A stretch of DNA of 34,816 bases. Source: a candidate division TM6 bacterium UASB124 (lineage in GTDB: Bacteria > Dependentiae > Babeliae > Babeliales > RVW-14). The number at the start of each line of letters is the position of its first letter. Positions within the stretch are counted from its first letter, which is position 1. The stretch spans positions 286,599-321,414 of the forward strand of contig LDIV01000001.1 of the NCBI GenBank assembly GCA_001468855.1. Direction: 5' to 3'. The notes beneath the pieces were generated by a model, which worked only from the letters and a program-made list of their open reading frames with translations, did no database searches and was not told the DNA's origin. The position numbers and the translations under genes were made by a program. Positions 8,231-16,196 of this stretch are shown piece by piece.

Positions 8231-8673
8231 GGGCCTGTCCCTAATTAAAATCAACTAAATTTTTTGCTATTCTCAAATCTTTCAAAAGGAGAATAGCATG
8301 GCTAGGCGAATCTTGACAGATGTTGTGTGGGAACGTATTGAACCATTATTCAAACAAAAAGGAAGAGGCCGCAGGGGTAAAAATGATAGAAACTTTGTTG
8401 AAGCTATACTTTGGATAATGAGAACTGGTACTGCGTGGCGAGATTTGGACACAGAATTTGGCCCATGGAAAACGCACTACAATCGTTTTAATAACTGGGC
8501 ACAAAATGGTAGGCTCGAAAGATTATTGGAATGCTTAAAAAAAAAGACGTCGATTCGGATGAAAAGTTTCCGCCGTCTGGCAACAAGATATGATACGCGT
8601 GCTTATATGTTTCAGGCTTTTATAACGTTATTTTGTGTATTTAAATGGCTTGATGTATTTTAGGGACATACCC
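8231..8673 (+). mobile_element. Internally deleted IS5-family element (443 bp)
   Basis: The ends form imperfect inverted repeats: left gggcctgtccctaa and, read inward from the right, gggtatgtccctaa (12 of 14 match). TA flanks both sides, consistent with the TA target duplication typical of part of the IS5 family. The content is the front of a transposase and its extreme C-terminus, with the catalytic middle missing. The element is therefore dead on its own but could be mobilised in trans by a full copy, like a MITE. It interrupts the small exported ORF at 8146. Confidence 0.8.
8298..8663 (+). pseudogene. IS5-family transposase, deleted middle
   Basis: 121 residues. Residues 1-75 match the N-terminal DUF4096-type part (WERIEPLFKQKGRGRRG, TGTAWRDLDTEFGPW, YNRFNNWAQNGRLERLL). 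The C-terminus SFRRLATRYDT...FQAFITLFCVFKWL is the family's usual tail after the last acidic catalytic block. The DDE residues between are absent: a full orfB is about 130 residues longer. At the junction an A9 run (8537-8545) would by -1 slippage give KKDVDSDE, the normal continuation of orfA into orfB, so this is the ancestral programmed frameshift site. Ribosome site AAAGGAG before the ATG. Confidence 0.85.
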
Positions 8674-8726
8674 TAGCCATTGCTCTCCTTTTTTGTTGAT
8701 AACAACACTCGAAAATCTTTTTTGAT

Positions 8727-9566
8727 CTATATAGCTGCAAAGCCGCAGGTTTCTTCAGCTTCTTGAACTATTTTATTTTTACGTAATGAATCAGGCTCAA
8801 TGCGATCAATTAACCGTTTATTTTTTTTAATATCACCACATAGAACAATATCCTGATCCAATAACATCTTTTTTTGCTTCATCGTTAATGACGAGAGACA
8901 GGTAATGGGATAAATACGATATTTTTCAATAAGATGCATTAAACTTTCATGCGGCGGATAAGACCAACCAAGAAGTTGAACATGAGCACATCGACCGTAG
9001 GCAATTGCATCATTGGTAAATTTTGTATTTGTTACAAGAACAATACCTTGAAATTCTTTATTATAAGTTGAATCCGCTTGCCTCTGTTGACGTATATCTT
9101 CAAAACGTGCCTTTACATAGAGAGGAATCTTCACATTCGATTTGAGTCCTGCTCGATTATGAAATTTACATTCAATAAGCAAATGCTCATCTTTTTTTAT
9201 GGCAATAACATCGATTTCGTGCTGTACACAAAATCCCTGAACAATCTGATTCATTTGAACATCATACCCACGCGCTGCAAAAAGATGCCCGATAAATTTT
9301 TCAAAAGGATAGCCGGTAGGACCAAAGTCATATAATGCGTACTTTGTCATATAGCGAGCAGCAACACCTCTCGGCTTGCTTCTTAGGGTGCTAAATGCTT
9401 GCTGATAAATTTTTTGGGTTGTTGATTCGTCAGGTAATTTCCTAATTCCATCAAGAATAATAGCTATACTACCATCGTCAGCGCCTGCTTTTTGCAATGA
9501 AGCAATAACTTTTTGCTCATTAAAAGGCTCTTTTTCTCCTGAGGCTTTTATAACCGTTTTGAGCAT
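8727..9566 (-). CDS. ATP-cone plus Mrr-like restriction endonuclease domain
   Basis: 279 residues. Residues 1-85 form an ATP-cone (KASGEKEPFNEQKVIASLQKAGA), normally a nucleotide-sensing module of ribonucleotide reductases and NrdR. Residues about 86-185 are a PD-(D/E)xK nuclease of the Mrr type: Glu89, Asp119 (EIDVIAI) and ECK (132-134). The C-terminal 90 residues carry a short helical tail. The same fusion is known as a stand-alone family in several phyla; its role is likely nucleotide-gated DNA cleavage in defence or repair, but no methylase partner is seen nearby. Ribosome site GAGGGA. Ends two bases from the disrupted ORF. Confidence 0.85.
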   Translation of the reverse strand: MLKTVIKASGEKEPFNEQKVIASLQKAGADDGSIAIILDGIRKLPDESTTQKIYQQAFSTLRSKPRGVAARYMTKYALYDFGPTGYPFEKFIGHLFAARGYDVQMNQIVQGFCVQHEIDVIAIKKDEHLLIECKFHNRAGLKSNVKIPLYVKARFEDIRQQRQADSTYNKEFQGIVLVTNTKFTNDAIAYGRCAHVQLLGWSYPPHESLMHLIEKYRIYPITCLSSLTMKQKKMLLDQDIVLCGDIKKNKRLIDRIEPDSLRKNKIVQEAEETCGFAAI

Positions 9567-9690
9567 ACTAATTTCCCTCTAGAAAAAATCACTGATTAAC
9601 GTTTCCAGTGTTGCTCTATTCGAGTACGTTTTTCAAGAAATTAACAAAACTTATAAAGAGACAAATAAATCTCATCGGGTGCTTGTGTGG

Positions 9691-10218
9691 CTATTGCTCA
9701 ATACCAAAATGTTTCAGCACCTCATCAGCATGGCCAGACACATCAACATTCTTGATAATCGGCTTGATAACCCCTTTTTCATCAATAAGAAATGTTATAC
9801 GAGTTGGTATAGGCGCGTAAAAAAAGAACAACCATCGCGCAGCAGCACCGTACAATTTTGCAACTTCTTTAGAACTATCGCTTAACAAAATAAAGGGGAG
9901 TTTGTATGTATCTTTAAATCTTTTGTGCGAAGCAACCGAATCATAACTAACACCGAGTACAATAATATTATTTTTACCAAATATATCGTAACTATTTCTG
10001 AGCGAACATGCTTCTTTTGTACACCCAGGCGTATTATCTTTGGGATAAAAATAAAGAACAACTTTTTTACCTAAAAAATCATGTAATGAACAATCACGCC
10101 CAGAATCGTCTTTTAAGCTAAAATCTGGAGCTTTATCTCCAATCATAAGCGTTTTTGACTGGCACACTCCGGGCAGTATGGCGCATACGATAGTCAAAAA
10201 ATAAGTACTTATCTTCAT
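9691..10218 (-). CDS. bcp: Exported Bcp/PrxQ-type peroxiredoxin
   Basis: 175 residues with a signal peptide (about 1-21, ends GVCQS). The catalytic segment YPKDNTPGCTKEACSLR (58-74) has peroxidatic Cys66 and resolving Cys71 five residues later, the atypical two-Cys Bcp pattern. GDKAPDFSLKD (27-37) is the family's start. It reduces hydrogen and alkyl peroxides using thioredoxin-type donors; a periplasmic location implies a periplasmic electron donor. Ribosome site GAGGA before the ATG. Not in an operon. Useful for tolerating host oxidative burst, which is inference. Confidence 0.92.
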   Translation of the reverse strand: MKISTYFLTIVCAILPGVCQSKTLMIGDKAPDFSLKDDSGRDCSLHDFLGKKVVLYFYPKDNTPGCTKEACSLRNSYDIFGKNNIIVLGVSYDSVASHKRFKDTYKLPFILLSDSSKEVAKLYGAAARWLFFFYAPIPTRITFLIDEKGVIKPIIKNVDVSGHADEVLKHFGIEQ

Positions 10219-10229
10219 TGTATTTTCCT

Positions 10230-10410
10230 CATAATGAAGCGCGCACCAGCTTAAAAGACGGTGTATCGCGCGAAATTCTTCGACCAGTCCGTCGTAGCTT
10301 TACGCGAAGACAGAAGCAAACCCTACTACGCTCCTACGGAGCTTCGAAGGGTTCTGCTCGCCATTCACCCCCAGCTTTTAAAAACATGGGCTTTTCTGGC
10401 GAAGTAGAAT
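10230..10410. repeat. GC-rich palindromic intergenic element
   Basis: Composition here is clearly richer in G+C than the surroundings. Nested inverted repeats: aaccct (10319-10324) with agggtt (10348-10353), and inside it gctcc-tac-ggagc (10330-10342). A small reading frame spans the whole element without stops (basic, Arg/Ser-rich), but no ribosome site supports it. It may be an interspersed palindromic repeat of the Rickettsia-RPE kind; copies elsewhere are needed to prove this. Confidence 0.5.
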
Positions 10411-10539
10411 AAAGACACACGTTAATTGCTTATATGTAAGTTATAGAGAAATATGTACGTAAAATGCAATCATTCTGATTTTGTTAGTATATGTATACCT
10501 TAATCATTCAAATCATTCTTTTATAAGGATCATTGAAAT

Positions 10540-10559
10540 CGCCACGGCCTAAAGGCCGT
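10540..10559. repeat. Perfect hairpin at IS200 relic end
   Basis: ccacggcc-taaa-ggccgtgg, an 8-bp perfect stem, lies beyond the 3' end of the IS200-type transposase and matches the subterminal hairpin recognised by Y1 HUH transposases. Confidence 0.7.
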
Positions 10560-10584
10560 GGAATCCCCATACATGTACACTCTA

Positions 10585-10985
10585 TCATTGGCTACTAACA
10601 TATTTCTTAATTGCATCCAAACTTACCGAACCCACTGTTTCTGCAAAAAATCTATCTGCCCAGAAACTATCCCCCGGTAAACTTCTTCTAACCCAGGGAA
10701 TTCCTGTCTTATTATTTTGATGCTTTTTCCCTTAAACAGCTGCACTACCTTGCTTACTGCTATATTGGGACGAAATTGCAACACCATATGAACATGATCT
10801 GGCTGAATATTCAATTCTTCGATATTCCATCTATTTACATCAGCACATTCTCTCAACAGTTCTTCTATTCTTTTGGCCAAGACCCCTTTTAAAACTCTTT
10901 TTCTATACTCTGGCAACCAAACCATGCGTTTCATCAACCTGTACTTTGTATGCGCACAAGTCCAATATTTTCTCACGCCACACAA
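10585..10985 (-). pseudogene. tnpA: IS200/IS605-type Y1 transposase TnpA, frameshifted
   Basis: The frame from 10985 shows VWLPEYRKRVLKG, EELNIQPDHVHMVL (the HUH motif HVH) and KVVQLFKGKSIKIIRQEFP, the standard TnpA order. It ends early at 10623. In a shifted frame the normal tail follows: FWADRFFAETVGSVSLDAIKKYVSSQ, ending at TGA 10585-10587, with the presumed catalytic Tyr in KKYVSSQ. One indel near 10660-10680 therefore separates the HUH half from the catalytic tyrosine. It inserts single-stranded DNA at short target sites in the family; this copy should be inactive unless the shift is an error. No TnpB gene is next to it. Confidence 0.85.
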
Positions 10986-11070
10986 TATGCCAATTCATTC
11001 TTTTTTACACAAAAAACTTATTTTTTTGCTCCGCAACTGCCCATTCATCTCCAGTGTTAAAAAAACATAG

Positions 11071-11268
11071 GCTTTTTCAACCACCACCAAGGCTTTAGCC
11101 AACAAACTGGCAAAGTAACATAATTTTTCGAGCTTACCCCCAACCCAGTTTTTAAGCTAAACTTGTATGCTTTGTTCTTTAAATCTGGTACCACTTGTCA
11201 AAAGAATTCTCCATAAAGGCCAGGTCTTCTGCCTATTGTTCAATAAAAAATCTATTTCATTCTTTCCA
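11071..11268. other. Likely left end of IS200 relic and spacer
   Basis: No gene. A small hairpin ggct-tt-agcc at about 11092-11101, in the context ccaaggctttagcc, echoes the 10540 hairpin and may be the left-end structure of the IS200 relic. The outer boundary cannot be set from sequence alone. Confidence 0.35.
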
Positions 11269-11296
11269 TTGATAAAAGCATTATTCGCGCTATATT
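11269..11296 (+). promoter_or_regulatory. Sigma70-type promoter
   Basis: TTGATA (11269-11274), 16-base spacer, TATATT (11291-11296): five of six consensus bases in each box. It lies about 55 bases before the start of the small acidic ORF at 11352. Confidence 0.55.
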
Positions 11297-11351
11297 CCTA
11301 CTCACTTTAACAAACAACACAAAGAAACAGATTATGGGTGGGAGATATACA

Positions 11352-11588
11352 ATGATACCACTATCATCTCAAGAAGCAGAATTACCGACAGCCTACTGTT
11401 CCTATGATTCAGGTTACGAGGCTAATTATCAGCCAAGTTACGATGTACAGTTTGTCTTCTACGATGAAGATGATTACGAAGATGAAGAAGAGTGGAACGA
11501 TTTTTACGTTCCACTACCTATTAGCGGCTCCCTACTTTCCCCGCGCCGGTTAAAGAACCGAGGAAGTACTTCAAATCATCGTCATTAA
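11352..11588 (+). CDS. Small acidic Tyr-rich protein, overlaps mce 3' end
   Basis: 78 residues from the ATG at 11352, which has a GGGAG site eight bases upstream; the in-frame ATG at 11334 has none. No signal peptide. The sequence is rich in Tyr, Asp and Glu in the first 60 residues (YDEDDYEDEEEWNDFY) and turns basic at the end. The last 68 bases lie antisense to the end of the mce gene, so the C-terminus is constrained by the other strand. A good promoter upstream argues that it is real. Family not recognised. Confidence 0.55.
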   Translation: MIPLSSQEAELPTAYCSYDSGYEANYQPSYDVQFVFYDEDDYEDEEEWNDFYVPLPISGSLLSPRRLKNRGSTSNHRH

Positions 11589-13050
11589 ATCTGATACCGC
11601 CACCGATAAACGGATTGGCTTCGCGCTTACTATAAATATCATCGATACCAAACGACGTATACATATTTTTCAAGAAGAACAGCTTATTAAGCCACTTTAT
11701 ATGTGGACGCGTATCGTTCAAACGATTTATACCGCGCATATCAAAGGCTTCAAGCGTTGTAATCCAATGGAGTTTATCAGTTGGCAGTGGAACATAATAA
11801 TCGCAACCAACGCCAAAGGTTCCTTCAAATAATCCGATACGCAAAGCTAAGCGATCAAACCTCTTACCAAATTGCAAGCCAAATCTGATATCATTCTTTT
11901 TCTGTACCACGGTGTCTACTTGATCAGGGAATTCAACTTTCTTGAACAATGGGATTTCTAACTCGCTAGGATGCATAATATTGCCTTTGTCATCTTTACG
12001 AGTTACATAGGTTGATCGGCGTTCATATGATCCCTTTTCATCCGCAACTAATTGAACAAGATAAAAGAAATCTGAATTAGGACGCAGACGCAATTCAAAG
12101 TACCCTTTGGAATTGCTATAGCGTAATAAACTTTCGCTATGCATATCGACGCCCAACATCACACCAGTTGTTTTGCCAACATAATCTTTAAAGCCTTTAA
12201 TCGTCTTCTTAAGATCAGTGTACGTTTCGTCTTCATTTAGTAATTTACCAAGTACACCCTTACCGCTATTAACTTTTTCAACAACCTCACCAGCTTCACG
12301 TAAGGTTTCACGACCTTGAATAGCCGCATCACCAACATGGCCAAATGCTTCACCGGCGCTTTCTGTTACCTTACCAAAGCTAAGAGCCAAGTTATGAACA
12401 TCGCTTTTAACAGAAGGAATTGTTGCTCTCAATTCGGAAATAATATTATTTAAATTATCTTCATTATTTTTCATCGTACGACGCAACACTTCAGAAAAAT
12501 CAGCAATACGATCGGATGCTACCGCAATAGAATTAAGCGCAAGTCGCATATTTTCTTCACCCTTGCGAGAAGCAAAGACGCTTTTGAATGATGATGCAAC
12601 ATCTTGAATAGTCGTTGCAATATCTCTGAACTGATCTAACAATTCGCCAACACTGGCAGGTGTTCGGCCCGGCATAGCCAATGAACTTCCGGGCGATAAA
12701 AAGCCTGTCGACGGATCACCTGGGTCAATCTCCAAATTCTTTACCCCAATAAGACCATCTTGATGAATCATTGCATACGAATTTTTGGCAAGTTTAACAT
12801 TTCTGTGAATACGCATTATCAGTTCAGCTTTGCCATCAGAAAGCAAATTGATTTCATCAACCCAACCAACTTCAACACCAGCAATTTTTACGGGCGCTTT
12901 AACCGCTAAACCACTTGTATCATCAAAAAATGCTTTATAATCATGATATTGATCTTTATCCAGCCGTATCGCCCTGATGTTGATACTCAAATAAAGAAAC
13001 ACACCAATGGCAATTAAGATAAATAATCCAACCGTGGTTTCTAGTTTCAC
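11521..13050 (-). CDS. MCE (MlaD-like) lipid-transfer protein with C-terminal barrel-like region
   Basis: 509 residues, GTG start at 13050 after a weak AGGGTG site. One N-terminal transmembrane helix (about 6-25), an MCE domain (about 38-118: YKAFFDDTSGLAVKAPVKIAGVEVGWV), a long helical region (130-290) and a C-terminal part rich in beta strands (about 300-500) ending FIGGGIRFNDDDLKYFLG. This layout is that of single-MCE proteins that shuttle lipids between inner and outer membranes, usually with MlaE/MlaF partners, which are not in the window. Last gene of the gsp operon (20 bases after gspK), which is an unusual partner for a pseudopilus set. Confidence 0.88.
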   Translation of the reverse strand: MKLETTVGLFILIAIGVFLYLSINIRAIRLDKDQYHDYKAFFDDTSGLAVKAPVKIAGVEVGWVDEINLLSDGKAELIMRIHRNVKLAKNSYAMIHQDGLIGVKNLEIDPGDPSTGFLSPGSSLAMPGRTPASVGELLDQFRDIATTIQDVASSFKSVFASRKGEENMRLALNSIAVASDRIADFSEVLRRTMKNNEDNLNNIISELRATIPSVKSDVHNLALSFGKVTESAGEAFGHVGDAAIQGRETLREAGEVVEKVNSGKGVLGKLLNEDETYTDLKKTIKGFKDYVGKTTGVMLGVDMHSESLLRYSNSKGYFELRLRPNSDFFYLVQLVADEKGSYERRSTYVTRKDDKGNIMHPSELEIPLFKKVEFPDQVDTVVQKKNDIRFGLQFGKRFDRLALRIGLFEGTFGVGCDYYVPLPTDKLHWITTLEAFDMRGINRLNDTRPHIKWLNKLFFLKNMYTSFGIDDIYSKREANPFIGGGIRFNDDDLKYFLGSLTGAGKVGSR

Positions 13051-13070
13051 AGTACACCCTATTTTCTAAA

Positions 13071-14210
13071 TTAAAGCCAGTAAACTCTCAGTACCCTAAA
13101 CTTTTTCTTAGCGTCTTGCTGCCTCTTTTGTTGTTTTTGATCTTGCGGCGGCTGTTGCTTATCTGATTTTTTATTTGAATCATCTTGCGCCGACTCTTTT
13201 CGAATTACAGCAAGAACAGATTGTTCAACATTCCCAACCTTCCCACAAGATAACACAGAAAAAACCTCTGGCCCAAACTGTTTTGAAAAAATGTTATTGT
13301 AATCAGCTAAAGACTTTGGTTTTTCTCCCAGCCAAGGCTCTAATGTTTTCCAATTTTCAAGCCAATCCTTGGCCAACTCTTTTTTAAATGCTTGATAAAA
13401 CTGTTTGAATCTTTCTTTACGTATTATTGGATCATCGGCAAGAGGCTGCCGCATATGTAATATCAGACTTACACTATTTGAAAGCCACAATAGATCAAGC
13501 TTGTCATTTTTAGTCCACGTGGTAAACAAGTCCTGCAATGTAATTCCTCGCGGTTCACTTTTTTTTCCCTTAGCAGGTTTGACAGGTGGTACATAAAATA
13601 TTCCCCCAAGTTTATTCATACCGGGAACATCCAACAATTCTGTTACATCATCAAGCTTACGTTTTCTTTTTTTAAAAAACTCAGTAAGACGATGTACCAG
13701 CTCCCCCTCCGGCCACCCCGGCAGCACCAGTGATTTAAGCAATTGAGCATATTCTTTTTTAAACTCCATTTTTTTAAAATCAAACGCTTCATTAATATTT
13801 ATCTTGCCCTGCTCGCATGTAATACAAATGCGCAAGGTTCCATCAATCCCATCTTCTTTTTCAGTAAGTTTAAAATCATGCCAACGATTGAGATAACGAA
13901 CAACATTATTCAATAATCGCTTAATACCCTTAGGAGCATAGCCATCCTCTTTTCCTTGTCCCGCTGGCTCTTTTTTTTCTTCAGCACTTTGCTCGGGTTT
14001 TTCATCTTTTTCATCATAATCCAACAAACCTATTGCAACATTGATACCACCAAGCGCCAACATTTCAGCACGTTCACGCTCAACCATCGTCGTAGTAAAA
14101 TGCGAACCAACAAAAACGCTTCGTATTAATTGTTGTGTCAAAATCAAGATGGCTGAAAGGATCATTATGGTATACAAAAGGGTAGATGCGGGACGACGAT
14201 TAATCATCAA
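13071..14210 (-). CDS. gspK: Type II secretion minor pseudopilin GspK-like
   Basis: 379 residues. Short basic N-terminus followed by a hydrophobic helix (about 10-30), then the GspK-typical segment EQGKININEAF near residue 135 and a HhH-like DVPGMNKLGG near 195. The C-terminal 40 residues are a Gln/Lys-rich low-complexity tail and a second Lys/Glu/Gln-rich insert lies near 68-90. GspK normally caps the pseudopilus tip with GspI and GspJ. The canonical FTLLE start is not evident (MMINRRPASTLLYTIMIL), as is usual in GspK. Overlaps gspJ by four bases, so translation is coupled. Confidence 0.82.
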   Translation of the reverse strand: MMINRRPASTLLYTIMILSAILILTQQLIRSVFVGSHFTTTMVERERAEMLALGGINVAIGLLDYDEKDEKPEQSAEEKKEPAGQGKEDGYAPKGIKRLLNNVVRYLNRWHDFKLTEKEDGIDGTLRICITCEQGKININEAFDFKKMEFKKEYAQLLKSLVLPGWPEGELVHRLTEFFKKRKRKLDDVTELLDVPGMNKLGGIFYVPPVKPAKGKKSEPRGITLQDLFTTWTKNDKLDLLWLSNSVSLILHMRQPLADDPIIRKERFKQFYQAFKKELAKDWLENWKTLEPWLGEKPKSLADYNNIFSKQFGPEVFSVLSCGKVGNVEQSVLAVIRKESAQDDSNKKSDKQQPPQDQKQQKRQQDAKKKFRVLRVYWL

Positions 14211-15202
14211 CGTACTCCCGGTACTGGCAATGTGTTTGGCGGTTTTTGGTCAGCTACGGGTGCCACGGATGTTTTCGATTTTTCAGTTCCCTCGCCCTGT
14301 TGTTTATCTTTTTTATCTTTATCTACATCTATAGTTGGATACGACAACACCGGAAACACAACATGATAACGATAGCTTCTTGTTTTCTTTTCATTCCAAA
14401 TATCCAACCATACTAAAACTTTTTGCGGTACCTTGCCCTGACGTTCTTCCTTATCACCCCACGTAAATGATGAAACTTCAATATATTCTTTTTTCTTGCC
14501 CGGAGCTGATTCCTTTTCTTTCTCTTTTTTACTTACGTATTCAATAAAAATGCCTTTTATATTATCAGCAACATCATATGAGCGAATGGTTCTTTTTTGC
14601 TCCGGCGAGTATTCATCAACTTTGGCAAAGATATTATTCAGCGTATTGGTCTCTTTACGTACCAACTTATACACCTTTTCATCGCGCATACTTTTTTGTT
14701 TGTCAACAACCACCTCATACACAACACGAACCAAGCGAATTCGCTTTTCACCATGAATATGTAATGGATTACTGCAAATAAAACTCAGTACCTTAAGCTG
14801 TTCGCCTTTACGCTTTCCAATTTTGGTAAATTCAGCCTGTTCATCAATAGTACCGATAAAGAATTTTTTGCGTTGTTCTTTGTAACGCTCATCCTCTTTT
14901 TTTTGATCTTCAGGTGTCTTGGGAGCTATAGGTTCTTGCTGCGCAGTATCATCCTTTTTTGTATCAGCATCTTTAATACCCTTTTCCTCTCTCATCAAAA
15001 AAGGAATATATGCCGTAGAAAGATCTCGCTCCATTTGATTGAACAATAAACAGACGGTACGCGTAAGAGCCATTGTATCTCGCGAATTTGATAGATAACG
15101 AGCAACACCCTGATACAATTGCATGATGCCCAAAATGATAAAGCTTGATAGAATCATTGCTATCAAGACCTCTAACAATGTAAAAGCACCATTTCTCTTC
15201 AT
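14207..15202 (-). CDS. gspJ: Type II secretion minor pseudopilin GspJ-like
   Basis: 331 residues. Prepilin leader MKRNGA followed by FTLLEVLIAMILSSFIILGI: a class III cleavage site with Glu at +5. Position -1 is Ala rather than the usual Gly. A helical stem (25-65, with a conserved QMERDLSTAYIP segment typical of GspJ) is followed by a long charged, Lys/Glu-rich globular part with linker insert (75-105) and a Lys/Gln/Pro tail. Longer than usual GspJ (about 200 residues), mainly through low-complexity inserts. It would sit in the pseudopilus tip. Overlaps both neighbours by four bases. Confidence 0.8.
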   Translation of the reverse strand: MKRNGAFTLLEVLIAMILSSFIILGIMQLYQGVARYLSNSRDTMALTRTVCLLFNQMERDLSTAYIPFLMREEKGIKDADTKKDDTAQQEPIAPKTPEDQKKEDERYKEQRKKFFIGTIDEQAEFTKIGKRKGEQLKVLSFICSNPLHIHGEKRIRLVRVVYEVVVDKQKSMRDEKVYKLVRKETNTLNNIFAKVDEYSPEQKRTIRSYDVADNIKGIFIEYVSKKEKEKESAPGKKKEYIEVSSFTWGDKEERQGKVPQKVLVWLDIWNEKKTRSYRYHVVFPVLSYPTIDVDKDKKDKQQGEGTEKSKTSVAPVADQKPPNTLPVPGVR

Positions 15203-15621
15203 GATTTCTTCTCTTTTTCTTTCTCTTTTTGTTCATCAGATCTCAGAATAAAAGTCACCATTTCAGCGGTACGTGGCACATTATTCAACTTCCAACGTCC
15301 CTGACTACGGACAACATTAATTTGATCTTTGATTATATGTAATGGGGATTTTGGTTGAACACTATGAATTTGCGTTTCTATATCAATCTCCGGCTTTTCT
15401 TCCTTAACAACCGGAATCCTTTTAGGTAGCTCAGGAGGATTTATATATTGTTGATACAACTCTTTTTTAATAAGAAAAATTTTTTCTACTTCATCTTGAT
15501 CTTTTTCAAGCCGCAACAATGTTCGTAATTGTATCTGCGCTACAACGGATACGGCAACAACTAAAACTCCTATAGCGAGGATAACCTCAAAAAACGTAAA
15601 TGCCGGTACAAACCGTTTCAT
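15199..15621 (-). CDS. gspI: Type II secretion minor pseudopilin GspI-like
   Basis: 140 residues from the ATG at 15621; the GTG at 15654 would put 11 extra polar residues before the leader. Leader MKRFVPA, then FTFFEVILAIGVLVVAVSVV, with Glu at +5 and Ala at -1. The rest is a short helix and a Pro/Lys/Glu-rich region with a small C-terminal fold; the tail ends in repeated KEKEKEKK. Position in the operon between gspH and gspJ and small size fit GspI. The pseudopilin class is certain; the exact letter is by synteny. Confidence 0.75.
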   Translation of the reverse strand: MKRFVPAFTFFEVILAIGVLVVAVSVVAQIQLRTLLRLEKDQDEVEKIFLIKKELYQQYINPPELPKRIPVVKEEKPEIDIETQIHSVQPKSPLHIIKDQINVVRSQGRWKLNNVPRTAEMVTFILRSDEQKEKEKEKKS

Positions 15622-15634
15622 ATTTTTTCCATTA

Positions 15635-16192
15635 TCATCGTTCTGGCTTAACACGACCGTCTAGCATTTCAAACTTCCCTGCAAACGGATTCATTTTGAA
15701 TGTCACGGTAATCTCATTACCATTCATACGACGAGCCACATGTAGCATTACATCTTCTACCAGCCCATCAGGAATTACATAGCAAAAGCCAACCCCTCGG
15801 TGTTCATCTAATTGTTCATTCCTACCAAGATACACCGCCTTAATACGTATCTGCGAATCAAGCTCATAAAAAGTTTTGAAGTAATATGATGAAACAGCAT
15901 CATAAATTTTAGTACCGGGCTTTTCCGGATTATCTTTTTCAATCTCAACACGTATGGTATCAAGTCCTTTAGGATTCGATTGAAATCTAAGTCTATACAC
16001 CTGACGATTGGCTATGGCTTCTTGCCGTGCAAAAAGAATAAGATTATTAAGATTGTCCAAAATCACCGGCCATTCGACCGATGGTTTTCGTTGACGCAAT
16101 ATGCGTGGTAAAAAAACGGAGGCGATGACTCCGATTAACAGAATCACCACCACCAGTTCAAACATCGTAAAAGCGCTTTTAACGCTCTTCAC
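15635..16192 (-). CDS. gspH: Type II secretion pseudopilin GspH-like
   Basis: 185 residues. Leader MKSVKSA then FTMFELVVVILLIGVIASVF: Glu at +5, Ala at -1. A helical spine to about residue 70 (NLNNLILFARQEAIANRQVYRLRF is GspH/FimT-like) is followed by a beta-rich globular domain ending in GKFEMLDGRV, a common GspH tail. Starts four bases after the gspG stop. Acts as a minor subunit near the tip of the pseudopilus. Confidence 0.82.
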   Translation of the reverse strand: MKSVKSAFTMFELVVVILLIGVIASVFLPRILRQRKPSVEWPVILDNLNNLILFARQEAIANRQVYRLRFQSNPKGLDTIRVEIEKDNPEKPGTKIYDAVSSYYFKTFYELDSQIRIKAVYLGRNEQLDEHRGVGFCYVIPDGLVEDVMLHVARRMNGNEITVTFKMNPFAGKFEMLDGRVKPER

Positions 16193-16196
16193 CGAA

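Larger units (their letters stand above)
8146..8725 (+). pseudogene. Short exported ORF interrupted by an IS5-type element
   Basis: An AAAGGAT site precedes ATG 8146 and a signal-peptide-like reading (MKRIVSFIFSVVTLIM..., to about residue 23). After codon 28 it enters the inserted element at 8231 and stops at 8242-8244. Removing 8231-8675 (element plus one TA copy) rejoins the frame for about 16 more codons to TGA 8723-8725, giving about 44 residues. No family recognised; the host gene may already have been a remnant. Confidence 0.5.

Noticed and set aside
10218..10412. 64-residue Arg/Ser-rich ORF through the palindromic element.
   Set aside because: No ribosome site and composition explained by the repeat; treated as a repeat, not a gene.
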